From Anaerolineaceae bacterium UBA4890 (GTDB lineage: Bacteria > Chloroflexota > Anaerolineae > Anaerolineales > Anaerolineaceae), in assembly GCA_002399085.1 (NCBI GenBank), contig DHCY01000002.1, positions 1 through 37,776 of the forward strand: DNA of 37,776 bases. The letters run 5' to 3'. The first letter of the stretch is position 1; each line of letters begins with the position of its first letter. A model generated the notes under the pieces. That model ran no database searches, was not told the DNA's origin, and saw nothing but the letters and a program-made list of their open reading frames with translations. Positions 9,560-18,477 of this stretch are shown here, in pieces. Position numbers and translations under genes: made by a program.

Positions 9560-10603
9560 ATGAAGACAATTGATTTGGCATTGCTTGGATTTGGAAATGT
9601 GGGCAAGACTTTTGCCCGTTTGCTGATTGAGAAAAAAGAGGAGCTTCAGCGGGATTTCAACTTCCTCCCACGCATCACGGCGATTGCCACCCAGAGTCAT
9701 GGTGTCTGCATCAATTCGGACGGCATCGATGAGCAAGCCTTGCTTTCGATGCTCGATAAAGATGACCCGATTGATCTCTCGTTCTTAGATAATAGCGGTT
9801 TTAGCGGAGACACTTACGAATTCATCCGGCAAGTTCCAGCGCAACTTTTGTTTGAAACCACACCGGTAAACCCGCGCTCAGGTTTGCCCGCGCTGGATTA
9901 TCTGCGCGCAGGCGCAAAGCGCGGACTGCACCTGGTTACTGCCAATAAGGGACCAGTGGTTTATGGCTACCGTGAGCTGACCGAACTGACCGGGCAACAC
10001 GGACGGCTCTTCCGCTTTGAATCAGCGGTGATGGACGGCGCGCCGATTTTTTCGCTGTTTCGCGGTCCGCTGGCAGGAGCTCAGCTTCATGGTTTTTACG
10101 GCATCCTCAATTCCTGCACTAATTTATTGCTTGACCGCATGCGCAATGGCGAAACGCTGGAAGAAGCCATTGTCTTTGGCGCCTCCATTGGCATCACCGA
10201 AACTGACCCCAGCAACGATGTAGATGGCTGGGACGCTGCCATCAAGGTGGCGGCACTTTCCAATGTGCTACTGGGGCAAAATTTGACCCCAATGGACGTT
10301 CGGCCGACCGGCATCCGCGGGATTACCCCCCAAATGATCGCGTTGGCAGAAGCGCAGGGAAAGCGCTGGAAGTTGGTTTGCCAGGGTGGTTGGAAAGATA
10401 ATGTTTTCCAGGTGAGCGTAAAGCCTGAAATGATTGGCTCTGATTCGCCGCTTTATACGGTGGACGGCACATCTTCATATGTCAGCTTTGAGCTGGATGT
10501 GCTGCCGGGTCTTGGTATCCTGGAGAGCAATCCCAGCCCCAAGACAACAGCTTTTGGACTGCTGTCTGATCTGATTGATATCGCTAAAAGCGAGAGCAGA
10601 TGA
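9560..10603 (+). CDS. hom: Homoserine dehydrogenase (short, no ACT domain)
   Basis: NAD(P)-dependent homoserine dehydrogenase, 347 residues, reducing aspartate semialdehyde to homoserine on the way to threonine and methionine. The N-terminal Rossmann motif is LALLGFGNVGK. TANKGPV holds the conserved lysine region. The signature GASIGITETDPSNDVDGWDAAIK gives the substrate-binding and catalytic residues. There is no C-terminal ACT domain, so feedback by threonine through that domain is not expected. A good AGGAG lies 5 nt before the ATG. The last 4 bases (ATGA) overlap the folK start, so translation is coupled. It is the first gene of an apparent nine-gene run that is otherwise mostly surface-glycan genes. 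Confidence 0.93.
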   Translation: MKTIDLALLGFGNVGKTFARLLIEKKEELQRDFNFLPRITAIATQSHGVCINSDGIDEQALLSMLDKDDPIDLSFLDNSGFSGDTYEFIRQVPAQLLFETTPVNPRSGLPALDYLRAGAKRGLHLVTANKGPVVYGYRELTELTGQHGRLFRFESAVMDGAPIFSLFRGPLAGAQLHGFYGILNSCTNLLLDRMRNGETLEEAIVFGASIGITETDPSNDVDGWDAAIKVAALSNVLLGQNLTPMDVRPTGIRGITPQMIALAEAQGKRWKLVCQGGWKDNVFQVSVKPEMIGSDSPLYTVDGTSSYVSFELDVLPGLGILESNPSPKTTAFGLLSDLIDIAKSESR

Positions 10604-11079
10604 GCATTGCCTACCTCGGGCTTGGCACCAATCTGGGTGACCGTAAGGATAACCTGCGCAGGGCAATCGAAGCGCTCGCTGAAAGAATGTGCGTCTGCCA
10701 GCAATCTTCGCTCTACGAGACGGCAGCCTGGGGTTACACCGAGCAGCCCGATTTTCTCAACCAGGTGATCCATGTTGAGACTGAGCTGAGCCCGCTGCGC
10801 CTGCTCAATTTCTTGAAAAAGACCGAAGTCGAACTGGGGCGGATCGAAAACTTCCGGTACGGACCGCGCCTGATCGACATTGATATTCTGTTCTTCGATG
10901 ACCTGGTGCGGAATACCAAAAGGCTGCAGATCCCTCACCCCAGGCTGGCTGAACGCGCGTTTGTGTTGATCCCCCTGAATGAAATCGCACCTGATTTGAA
11001 GCATCCGTTATTGGGAAAAACGGTGGCGGAGCTGCTGGCAGACCTGCCAGACAAGACTGGAGTCAGGCTGTGCAAATAG
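10600..11079 (+). CDS. folK: 6-hydroxymethyl-7,8-dihydropterin pyrophosphokinase
   Basis: HPPK of 159 residues, transferring pyrophosphate from ATP to hydroxymethyl-dihydropterin in folate synthesis. It begins with AYLGLGTNLGDRKDNL. It carries the family signature RYGPRLIDIDILFF, whose two aspartates bind Mg-ATP, followed by PHPRLAERAFVLIPLNEIAP. Length is normal for the family. It overlaps hom by 4 bp, and its end overlaps the next gene's GTG by 10 bp. No other folate gene is nearby. Confidence 0.95.
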   Translation: MSIAYLGLGTNLGDRKDNLRRAIEALAERMCVCQQSSLYETAAWGYTEQPDFLNQVIHVETELSPLRLLNFLKKTEVELGRIENFRYGPRLIDIDILFFDDLVRNTKRLQIPHPRLAERAFVLIPLNEIAPDLKHPLLGKTVAELLADLPDKTGVRLCK

Positions 11080-12905
11080 CCCTGGCTTTCACGGCGCTGT
11101 GCCTGCCGGGGTTCGCCTGGTGGCTTTGGCTGGGAGACCACAAACAGGATGGCGGCGAAGCGCTGGCGCGGATTTTTGCAGTCAGTGCCAGTTTTATCAG
11201 CCTGGTCGCCCTGGCTTTTTACACGGTTCGGTTAAGTTTCACGCCTTTGGCAATCGGACTGCTGCTCAGCGTTTGTATAGGGCTGGTGTTAGCTGGACTG
11301 ATTCATAGCTGGAAAACCGCATTTAATAAAACCTGGCTGGTCGCCCTGCTCATTTTAGCGATCTTTGTGGTCTGGCGAATGTGGCAGGCACGGGAGCTGA
11401 TCTTCCCCAATTGGGTCGACTCACAGCACCATGTTTTGATCATCCGTAAGATCATCGAGAACGGAGGGCTGCCCAACACGCTTGAACCATATTTGCCCGG
11501 ACCGTTTTACTATCATTTTTCTTTCCACACTGTGACTGCCTTCTTTACGGCGCTGAGTGGTCTGGCTCCTGAACAGTCTGTTTTGGTGATTGGGCAGGTT
11601 CTAAATGCCTGCGTGGGCATTTCAGTTTACGCCCTGGCAAAAGCACTCAGTGACGATTGGCGGGTTGGAATACTGGCAGCGTTTTTTGTCACCTTCGTTA
11701 CAAAAATGCCCGGCTATTACCTGACCTGGGGGCGTTACACCCTGCTGATTGGTGTGATGATTTTGCCGGTCGCCCTGGCAGAGGCAGAAAAGCTGCGCCG
11801 AGGTGCCCGGAGTTGGTGGCAAGGGGTCGCACTTTTTTTGCTCATTGGGGGAACTTTGCTCAGCCATTACCTGGCGGCTTTCCTGTTGGGACTTTACCTG
11901 GTGATCATCGGGATTGGTTGGGTGATACAGAACCTCAAGGCGAAAAAAGCTGACTGGCAGAATTTACTGATCCTGCTTGGTCCGTCTGTTTTAGGTTTGT
12001 TGGTCAGTATGCGTTGGTATATCCGTGTCCTTCGTTATTCCCCCGGCTTCGCCAGCACCACGGTCCAGGTGCCTGAGGGAGCTTTGAGCGTCAATCAAAA
12101 CCAGTTGGATTACCTGCGTTTCGTACTCGGATCAGATGCGGCATATTGGCTGCTGGGTTTGGCTGTTTTTGGCATGATTTGGGCGTTGTTTAAAGAAAAG
12201 TGGCGAAGTTTTGGCGTGTGGTCTCTCCTGATCTCCCTGTTTGCAGTTCCGGTAGGGATCATGATTTTTAGTTTTCGCAGTGATTATTATGGATTGGTTT
12301 TGTTTCTGCCAATCGCGGTTTTGAGTGCCGGCTTGCTGGTGTGGGTTTTTGAAATCTTGTTCCGCAAAGTCCATGTCAAGAAGCCACTCACAGCATTATT
12401 CGTGGTATTAATGCTGGCTTTTGTGGGTTGGGGAGGCTGGAGTAACGCCGACGCGATTAACGATGAAACCGTTTTGATAACTGAGGGCGACGTGGCTGCT
12501 CTGGATTGGGTGCAGCGTCATACTCCTGAAGACGCACGCTTCTTTGTGAATACCACTGGCTGGGGCTTCGGCATGTTTCGCGGAACCGATGGCGGAGGCT
12601 GGCTGTTGCCCACGACTGGTCGCTGGAGCCTGGCACCGACTATTTTTTATCCCTTCGGGGCAGATGAATACACAGCAAAACTGTGGACCGATTGGTCTGC
12701 CCGAGCCAGCATCGTCACAACTTGCGATACCGACTTTTGGGAGCTCGTGGAAGAAGCAAACCTCAACTATGTTTATGTCCGCCGTGGAAATTCCGGTCTG
12801 CAGGAGGAAGCACTGGATGGATGCCAGGGACTCACACGTCTTTATTTCAATGATGAGGTCAACATCTGGCTGATCGAGCGACCGCCTTCCAGCGAAGACT
12901 TATGA
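11070..12905 (+). CDS. GT-C-like polytopic membrane protein, copy 1
   Basis: Integral membrane protein of 611 residues with about twelve hydrophobic segments and a soluble C-terminal domain of about 150 residues. A loop after the second or third helix contains WVDSQHH (D117), followed by the region GGLPNTLEPYLPG. An acidic-His motif in this position resembles the catalytic loop of GT-C glycosyltransferases that use lipid-linked sugars. The same architecture and an equivalent motif occur in the next gene, so the two are paralogs. The start is GTG at 11070, inside the end of folK. The precise family and sugar are unknown; a role in polysaccharide or protein glycosylation is inferred from the downstream genes. 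Confidence 0.72.
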   Translation: MQIALAFTALCLPGFAWWLWLGDHKQDGGEALARIFAVSASFISLVALAFYTVRLSFTPLAIGLLLSVCIGLVLAGLIHSWKTAFNKTWLVALLILAIFVVWRMWQARELIFPNWVDSQHHVLIIRKIIENGGLPNTLEPYLPGPFYYHFSFHTVTAFFTALSGLAPEQSVLVIGQVLNACVGISVYALAKALSDDWRVGILAAFFVTFVTKMPGYYLTWGRYTLLIGVMILPVALAEAEKLRRGARSWWQGVALFLLIGGTLLSHYLAAFLLGLYLVIIGIGWVIQNLKAKKADWQNLLILLGPSVLGLLVSMRWYIRVLRYSPGFASTTVQVPEGALSVNQNQLDYLRFVLGSDAAYWLLGLAVFGMIWALFKEKWRSFGVWSLLISLFAVPVGIMIFSFRSDYYGLVLFLPIAVLSAGLLVWVFEILFRKVHVKKPLTALFVVLMLAFVGWGGWSNADAINDETVLITEGDVAALDWVQRHTPEDARFFVNTTGWGFGMFRGTDGGGWLLPTTGRWSLAPTIFYPFGADEYTAKLWTDWSARASIVTTCDTDFWELVEEANLNYVYVRRGNSGLQEEALDGCQGLTRLYFNDEVNIWLIERPPSSEDL

Positions 12906-12929
12906 GGTATGATTCAGTAGGATTTGCCT

Positions 12930-14828
12930 ATGCCCTGGGTTGAAATTAAGACTGTAATCATCATCTTCCTGCTCTTTCTGTTGCCGGGCTGGGCGCTGCT
13001 GGCTGTAACCGGCTATTGGCGGCGTTGGAACCCCCTGCAACGTTGGTTCCTGGCTGTCTGCCTGGGGATCGCCTTCTGGCCCGTGCTTTGCTACACCGCT
13101 CGCGCCATTCTGCCGTCGGTTCGTATTGGCGATTCGAAGATCGCCCTGATTCTCGTCATAAACGCAGTCTTAATTGTATGGAAACTGCGTAACGGCTGGA
13201 AAGTGCACTTCAAACTTGAGAAATGGGGCTGGCTGGCGCTGGCTATTCTGGGCTTAACCCTGCTCACACGTCTTTTTATAGCCTATCAAAACCCCTATCT
13301 TGCCGGGGATGACGGACTTCATCACGTATTGCTTACAGAATTCACTTCTGCACGGGGGGTGCTTCCTTATACGCTGGAACCTTACGGTGCTACCTCGCTG
13401 GACCACTATCACCTTGGTTTCTACGGTCTGACTGCGCCCCTGAAGTTACTGGCAAATATTGGCTCTGACCAGGCTGTTTTATGGATGAGCCAGTTCTTAA
13501 ACGGCATTTGCGGGGTAGGGGTCTTTTTGGTGTTGGATAAAAAAGCATCCCGCCCTGCGGCAATCATCGGAATGTTGGTTGCCGGGCTGCTTTCCCCTTA
13601 CCCGTCCTGGTTCATTAACTGGAGTCGCTTCACGCAGTTGGCTGCTCAGACTATTCTGCTTCCGGCTGCCCTGGTATTCTGGGACGCGGTTTCAACCGAA
13701 GTCAACGAAGGAGCCTTTCTCAAACGAGTAATCCGGGCACCGATGATCGAAACCGTCTTGTTGATCTCTGCGGTTTGCCTTACACACTTCAGGGTAGCCG
13801 GATTTTTGCTGCCCTTGATGATCGTAATTTTCGTTTACGAGTATGTTATCAAGCGAAGACCAAAAAATGCAAGGCTATCCTCTTTAGTACACACCATTGC
13901 TATCGGATTGCTTGTCATCGTACTGATCCTGCCTGCGCTTATTCCTGGCTTGAATGCCTATCTTGATGACAGGATGCCAACTGCTGCATCCGAGCCTTCT
14001 GGCAAGAGTCTGGAAGACATTGCCTACTATTCAGAAGGTGACCCAACCACGATGAAAGTATTCTGGGATTCCGGCTGGTTGCTGATTGTCATGGCAGCCG
14101 GCACCTTGCTGGCTTTACTGCGCCCGAAAACCAGGTTCTTGGGCATCCTCAACCTGCTCTGGGTCGCGTTCCTGGTACTTTTTGCTTATGCTTACAAACT
14201 AGATACCTACATTTTGACGTTCACCAATATCACGGCTGTTGTTTTGTCATTTTATTTACCCATTTCCATCGGAGCAGGTTTGCTCTTGGAGAGCTTGCGT
14301 TCTTTTGTTCCGGAGAGGAACTTGAGCAGGGTCGAAAACCTGGTCATGGTCCTGACTATCGTGGCTGCTGTGTTTTTCGTTCCGGTCCGTATTAACGATT
14401 TTGAACCTCAGCGCGCTTTTATGACCCCTGAAGATCAAATAGCAATGGATTGGGTCAGGACCAATACGCCAACAACTGCATATTTTGCTGTCAATCTCAA
14501 TTTCCTCAACCCTACCACCCCGTTTGGTACCGATGCGGGTTATTGGCTGCCCTACTATGCAGACCGCCAAACCACCACACTGACGCTGATATCCGGGCTG
14601 GATGGCAAAAATCTGGGCTATGTTGAAAGAGCGCAAGTGTCGCTGGCAATTTACGAAGACCCGGTGGACGTCCAAAAACTTTGTGACAACGGGATTACCC
14701 ATCTCTATTCAGGTGTCAAACCGCCATTTGGCAGCCCGGACCTTGCCGTTAACATCAACGGAACTTCAGGAGTGAACCTGGTCTACGATCAGGATGGTGT
14801 TGAAATTTATCAAATCTGTGGAAAGTAA
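12930..14828 (+). CDS. GT-C-like polytopic membrane protein, copy 2
   Basis: A 632-residue paralog of the preceding gene. It has an N-terminal helix (VIIIFLLFLLPGWALLAV), many membrane segments, the loop motif AGDDGLHHVLL (D127, D128), then GVLPYTLEPYGATSLDHYHLG. The matching TLEPY and His-rich pattern in both genes suggests a common donor-binding site. The C-terminal soluble part again starts with a DWVRTNTP segment, paralleled by DWVQRHTP in copy 1. I prefer ATG 12930, with AGGA at 12919-12922 placed 7 nt upstream, over the in-frame TTG at 12924. It is 24 bp after copy 1 and 7 bp before the GT4 gene. Confidence 0.72.
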   Translation: MPWVEIKTVIIIFLLFLLPGWALLAVTGYWRRWNPLQRWFLAVCLGIAFWPVLCYTARAILPSVRIGDSKIALILVINAVLIVWKLRNGWKVHFKLEKWGWLALAILGLTLLTRLFIAYQNPYLAGDDGLHHVLLTEFTSARGVLPYTLEPYGATSLDHYHLGFYGLTAPLKLLANIGSDQAVLWMSQFLNGICGVGVFLVLDKKASRPAAIIGMLVAGLLSPYPSWFINWSRFTQLAAQTILLPAALVFWDAVSTEVNEGAFLKRVIRAPMIETVLLISAVCLTHFRVAGFLLPLMIVIFVYEYVIKRRPKNARLSSLVHTIAIGLLVIVLILPALIPGLNAYLDDRMPTAASEPSGKSLEDIAYYSEGDPTTMKVFWDSGWLLIVMAAGTLLALLRPKTRFLGILNLLWVAFLVLFAYAYKLDTYILTFTNITAVVLSFYLPISIGAGLLLESLRSFVPERNLSRVENLVMVLTIVAAVFFVPVRINDFEPQRAFMTPEDQIAMDWVRTNTPTTAYFAVNLNFLNPTTPFGTDAGYWLPYYADRQTTTLTLISGLDGKNLGYVERAQVSLAIYEDPVDVQKLCDNGITHLYSGVKPPFGSPDLAVNINGTSGVNLVYDQDGVEIYQICGK

Positions 14829-14835
14829 CCTTGCT

Positions 14836-15957
14836 ATGAAAGTTTGCTACTTTGGCACTTACCGATCTGAATACAACCGGAATAAGATCATGATCGCTGC
14901 CCTCAAGAATGCTGGTGTGGAAGTGATCACGTGCCAGGTAAACCTCTGGCACAGCATCGAGGACCGAGAAAATGTGACCACTGGAGGCTGGCGCAGCCCG
15001 AAGTTTTGGTGGCGGGTGATCAAGGCTTACACAAAGCTGATCATCAAGAGTTTTTCAATCGGCAAGTTTGATGTCATGGTTCTTGGTTATCCGGGTCAGT
15101 TTGATGTTTTTCTTGCCAGGGTTATTTGCTCACTGAAGAGCAAACCTTTGGTTTGGGATGTTTTTATGTCGGTTTACCTGGTTGCGATGGAAAGAGGTTT
15201 GGAAGGGTCACGCCATTCTGCGGTCCGATTCCTCAAACGCATTGAGAAAAAAGCACTTAAAAGTCCGGATTTGTTGATCCAGGATACCAGCCAATATGTC
15301 GAATGGTTCCAGCAGACCTACGGCGTCGAGCCGGACCGCTTCAGGCTTGTGCCCACTGGCGCTGATGATAGTATCTTCAAGCCAATAACTCAAACCGAAT
15401 TAACAAGCGCCAGGTTCCGCGTGTTATATTACGGCACTTTTATTGCTAATCACGGGCTGGATCACATTTTGGATGCTGCCAAAATTTTGTCATCCAGGGA
15501 TGAACTTGAGTTCCTGTTCATTGGTGAAGGTCCTGAAAAAGCAAGAATCGTCCGAAAGGCTGAATCTGAAAACCTGGAAGAGGTCACCTTTTTGGGGTGG
15601 ACTTCACAAAACGAGTTGGTAGAGCAGATCAGCAGAGCTGATCTTTGCCTGGGAGCTTTCGGCAGCACTCCGCAATCCATGATGACCGTTCAAAACAAGA
15701 TCTACGAGTGCATGGCTTGCGGCAAAGCTGTAATTACAGGCACCAGCCCTGCGATTCGAGCGCAATTCACCGATGAGGTCGAACTGAAGATCTGCGAACG
15801 CAATGGCGTATCAATTGCAGGTGCAATTTTATCCTTAAAGGGAAACCCGGAACTTCTGGAGAAAATTGGTCACAATGCCCGGCAGTCTTTTGTCGATCAC
15901 TATTCCATCGCTGCGCTCGGCAAAACCTTTCGCGAACATTTGGAAAGCTTACTCTGA
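14836..15957 (+). CDS. Family 4 glycosyltransferase (GT-B fold)
   Basis: Cytoplasmic or membrane-associated GT4-type glycosyltransferase of 373 residues. The N-terminal domain starts MKVCYFGTYRSEYNRN. The C-terminal Rossmann-like domain shows RLVPTGADDSIF, LFIGEGPEKARI and the E-x7-E-like region around KIYECMACGKAVITG, which binds the nucleotide-sugar. An in-frame start at 14794 lies inside the previous gene. The ATG at 14836, with GGAAAG at 14820-14825, begins exactly at the first beta strand and is preferred. Its stop overlaps the flippase ATG by one base (TGATG). Confidence 0.86.
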   Translation: MKVCYFGTYRSEYNRNKIMIAALKNAGVEVITCQVNLWHSIEDRENVTTGGWRSPKFWWRVIKAYTKLIIKSFSIGKFDVMVLGYPGQFDVFLARVICSLKSKPLVWDVFMSVYLVAMERGLEGSRHSAVRFLKRIEKKALKSPDLLIQDTSQYVEWFQQTYGVEPDRFRLVPTGADDSIFKPITQTELTSARFRVLYYGTFIANHGLDHILDAAKILSSRDELEFLFIGEGPEKARIVRKAESENLEEVTFLGWTSQNELVEQISRADLCLGAFGSTPQSMMTVQNKIYECMACGKAVITGTSPAIRAQFTDEVELKICERNGVSIAGAILSLKGNPELLEKIGHNARQSFVDHYSIAALGKTFREHLESLL

Positions 15958-17213
15958 TGCAAATAAGCACTGACCTGCGCAGGCAAGGCGTTTCTTTTTC
16001 GGGGTACACAATTTCTACCGCCCTGGCTCAGCTGATGGTCATGCTGTTTTCGCTATTATTAGCCAGATATTTTGGTCCGGAAGTCTCCGGAGGTTACACC
16101 TCGGCTTTCGCGATCGCGAGCGTCACCGCCATTGCCTTTAACCTGGGGCTGGACACCTGGCTCTTGCGAGCTGGCGCTCTTGCCAAAGATTTACAGAGAA
16201 CTTTCGGTAATGTCCTTCTGACCAAGGCAGCAGCCGGTTTAGTTTGGGCTCTGCTTTTGTTTGGCATAGCCACAAAGCTCAGACCCGATCTTTATCCTCC
16301 CGAACTGCTGGCGATTTGTATTCTCGATGTCTGGTTTGACTCTGTTTTCATCACCTCGCTGGCGGTCTTTAACATCGAGCGAAAGATCAAGCACTATTCA
16401 CTGCTCATTCTGCTCTCAAGAGGCTTGAAGTTGCTCGGCTTGATCGCTTTGATTCTGGCTGGGAATCAAAACCTGCTCATGTTTGCAGAATGGAGAGGTT
16501 TAATTTCGCTTGTTTTTGCGATTGTCGCTGTGGTAATACTGCGACCACGCCTGACTGAACCTGCGTTTGCTGACATTCCGGGCATATTGAGGCAAACGCG
16601 AAATTTTGCCATATCCGATTTTTTAGCTACAGTCTATATGCAGGCAGACGTTGTAATCCTTTCAAATATCAAAGGCAAGGCAGCTACAGGGATTTATGCG
16701 CCGGCGCTGAGCTTAATTAACGCTCTTTTTGTGATCCCGAGCGCTATTTATACCTACACCATACCGACCCTCTCACGTTGGTTCAAGAGCAACGCCGACC
16801 GATTTGTCGACTTGTCCAAGAAAGCAATCCTATTGCTCTCTGCCATTGGTGTGATTATGAGCCTGGCGATTGCCTTCCTCGGAATACCTGCTACGGATTT
16901 GTTGTTGGGTCAGAAATACACGCAGACTGGCGAATTAATGGTCAGGCTTAGCCCGATCCTCTTCCTGAAATGCCTGGAGTTCGGTTTTGCAGCGGTCATC
17001 GTAGCGGCTAACAAACAAAAATCCAGGTTGATACCACAGGCAGTGGCAGCCATTGCCAACATCGGTTTGAACCTGCTTCTCATCCCGCGCCTTGGTGAGT
17101 TTGGCGCGGCAACGGTCTACTTAACCACCGAAATTATTCTGTTTATCTCTTATGGCATAATTGCTATTAAAACCCTGAATATCACAAGGAAAATAAGTGT
17201 TGAGAGCATCTGA
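15957..17213 (+). CDS. Wzx-type polysaccharide flippase
   Basis: An oligosaccharide flippase-like protein of the MATE/MVF superfamily, 418 residues with about twelve transmembrane helices. Family-type features are the N-terminal GYTISTALAQLMVMLFSLLLARYFGPEVSGGY and the mid-protein segment FAISDFLATVYMQADVVILS, followed by GIYAPALSLINAL. It would move lipid-linked oligosaccharide across the membrane, which fits the adjacent glycosyltransferases. It is translationally coupled on both sides, overlapping the GT4 stop by 1 bp and the pyruvyl transferase start by 17 bp. Confidence 0.87.
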   Translation: MQISTDLRRQGVSFSGYTISTALAQLMVMLFSLLLARYFGPEVSGGYTSAFAIASVTAIAFNLGLDTWLLRAGALAKDLQRTFGNVLLTKAAAGLVWALLLFGIATKLRPDLYPPELLAICILDVWFDSVFITSLAVFNIERKIKHYSLLILLSRGLKLLGLIALILAGNQNLLMFAEWRGLISLVFAIVAVVILRPRLTEPAFADIPGILRQTRNFAISDFLATVYMQADVVILSNIKGKAATGIYAPALSLINALFVIPSAIYTYTIPTLSRWFKSNADRFVDLSKKAILLLSAIGVIMSLAIAFLGIPATDLLLGQKYTQTGELMVRLSPILFLKCLEFGFAAVIVAANKQKSRLIPQAVAAIANIGLNLLLIPRLGEFGAATVYLTTEIILFISYGIIAIKTLNITRKISVESI

Positions 17214-18477
17214 ACCCTCATCGAAAATTCTGCTGGTCAACTTTCATTCAACCATGAATGCCGGCGACCTGGGGCTGCTGATCAGCGCTCGTGAGTTTTT
17301 GCGGCGCGCCTTTCCATCTTGTGAGATCAAGGTGTCAGCCAACTGGCCTGATGAACCTGCTTATCAGGAATACGGTTTCGAAGTGCTGCCTTCACCCTGG
17401 TCATTCTCAGGGTTGAATAGCAACACTTCAGTTTTTCAACAAATACGACAATTTTTGCTCACAATCCTTCAGCTCAGAAATATAAACCCCGAACGCACAT
17501 TTTCACTGGAAACAAACCGCCTGAGGGCTGCCTACCGCGATGCAGATTTGATCGTCAGCGTTCCCGGCAACCAGTTTTATTCCTCTGGCAGGTACGGCTG
17601 GCCTTTCCCGGTCAGCATCTCTGGAACCCTGCTAGCCCACCGATACAAAAAACCACTGGTTGTGTTGCCCCAGTCAATTGGTCCACTCAAACGCTGGTGG
17701 GAAAGGACGCTGATTCGAAAGGCGTATGGCAGAGCCAGGCGAGTTTTCTTGCGCGATAAAAATTCTATGGAGCTGGCTAAAGAGATTGGCTTGCCGATGG
17801 AAAATGTAACCTACTCACCTGATCTGGCACTGGGCTTGAAAGCGGGAGACTCTGTGCAGGCAGAGCAGATTTTACGCGATGCCGGGGTGAACCTGGAACA
17901 ACCCAAACTTGGCATTACGCTGATCTCTAAAATGAACCGCTCGTTTGATTCACAGGCAATGCTCAATTACTATTCCTCAATAGAAGTGGCTCTGAGCAGC
18001 TTTGCCCGCGAGAATGCCATTCAGATTGTATTTTTCAACCAGGTTGTTGGTCCTACTCCGGTGGAGAACGATGGCATCCCCACTTCCAAAATGGTTAATG
18101 ACTTGCGCGCAGTTGGTGTAAAAGCGTTCCATGTAGATGAGCGGCTGACCCCTGCTTTGCTCAAGGCATGTTATGGGCAAATGGACGCCTTTGTCGCTAC
18201 CCGGCTGCACTCCGGAATTTATGCGATCGGAATGACTGTTCCCACGTTATTCATCGGATATCTCACCAAAACGCAGGGAATCGTGAAGTCACTGCAAATC
18301 GAATCAGATTTCATCGATATCCCAGCCCTAAGTGAGGAGAAAGTCAGAGCCAAATTGGATACACTCTGGGCGAATCGCATCGAGAAAAACCAATATCTTG
18401 CCAACGTTATCGCCCAATCTCAACAGGAAAACACACGGTCGGTCGAACTTCTGAAGAAGGACTTCGCCGATGGCTGA
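17197..18477 (+). CDS. Polysaccharide pyruvyl transferase family protein
   Basis: A 426-residue member of the polysaccharide pyruvyl transferase (PF04230-like) family. It starts with LLVNFHSTMNAGDLGLLISA and carries VLPQSIGPL and RVFLRDKNSMELA. Near the end it has FVATRLHSGIYAIGMTVPTL, the conserved RxHS-type motif. Members add ketal pyruvate from phosphoenolpyruvate to sugars, giving the glycan negative charge. The start is GTG with AAGGA 6 nt upstream (17186-17190). The stop is embedded in the ATGGCTGA overlap with the next GT4 gene. Confidence 0.86.
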   Translation: MLRASEPSSKILLVNFHSTMNAGDLGLLISAREFLRRAFPSCEIKVSANWPDEPAYQEYGFEVLPSPWSFSGLNSNTSVFQQIRQFLLTILQLRNINPERTFSLETNRLRAAYRDADLIVSVPGNQFYSSGRYGWPFPVSISGTLLAHRYKKPLVVLPQSIGPLKRWWERTLIRKAYGRARRVFLRDKNSMELAKEIGLPMENVTYSPDLALGLKAGDSVQAEQILRDAGVNLEQPKLGITLISKMNRSFDSQAMLNYYSSIEVALSSFARENAIQIVFFNQVVGPTPVENDGIPTSKMVNDLRAVGVKAFHVDERLTPALLKACYGQMDAFVATRLHSGIYAIGMTVPTLFIGYLTKTQGIVKSLQIESDFIDIPALSEEKVRAKLDTLWANRIEKNQYLANVIAQSQQENTRSVELLKKDFADG

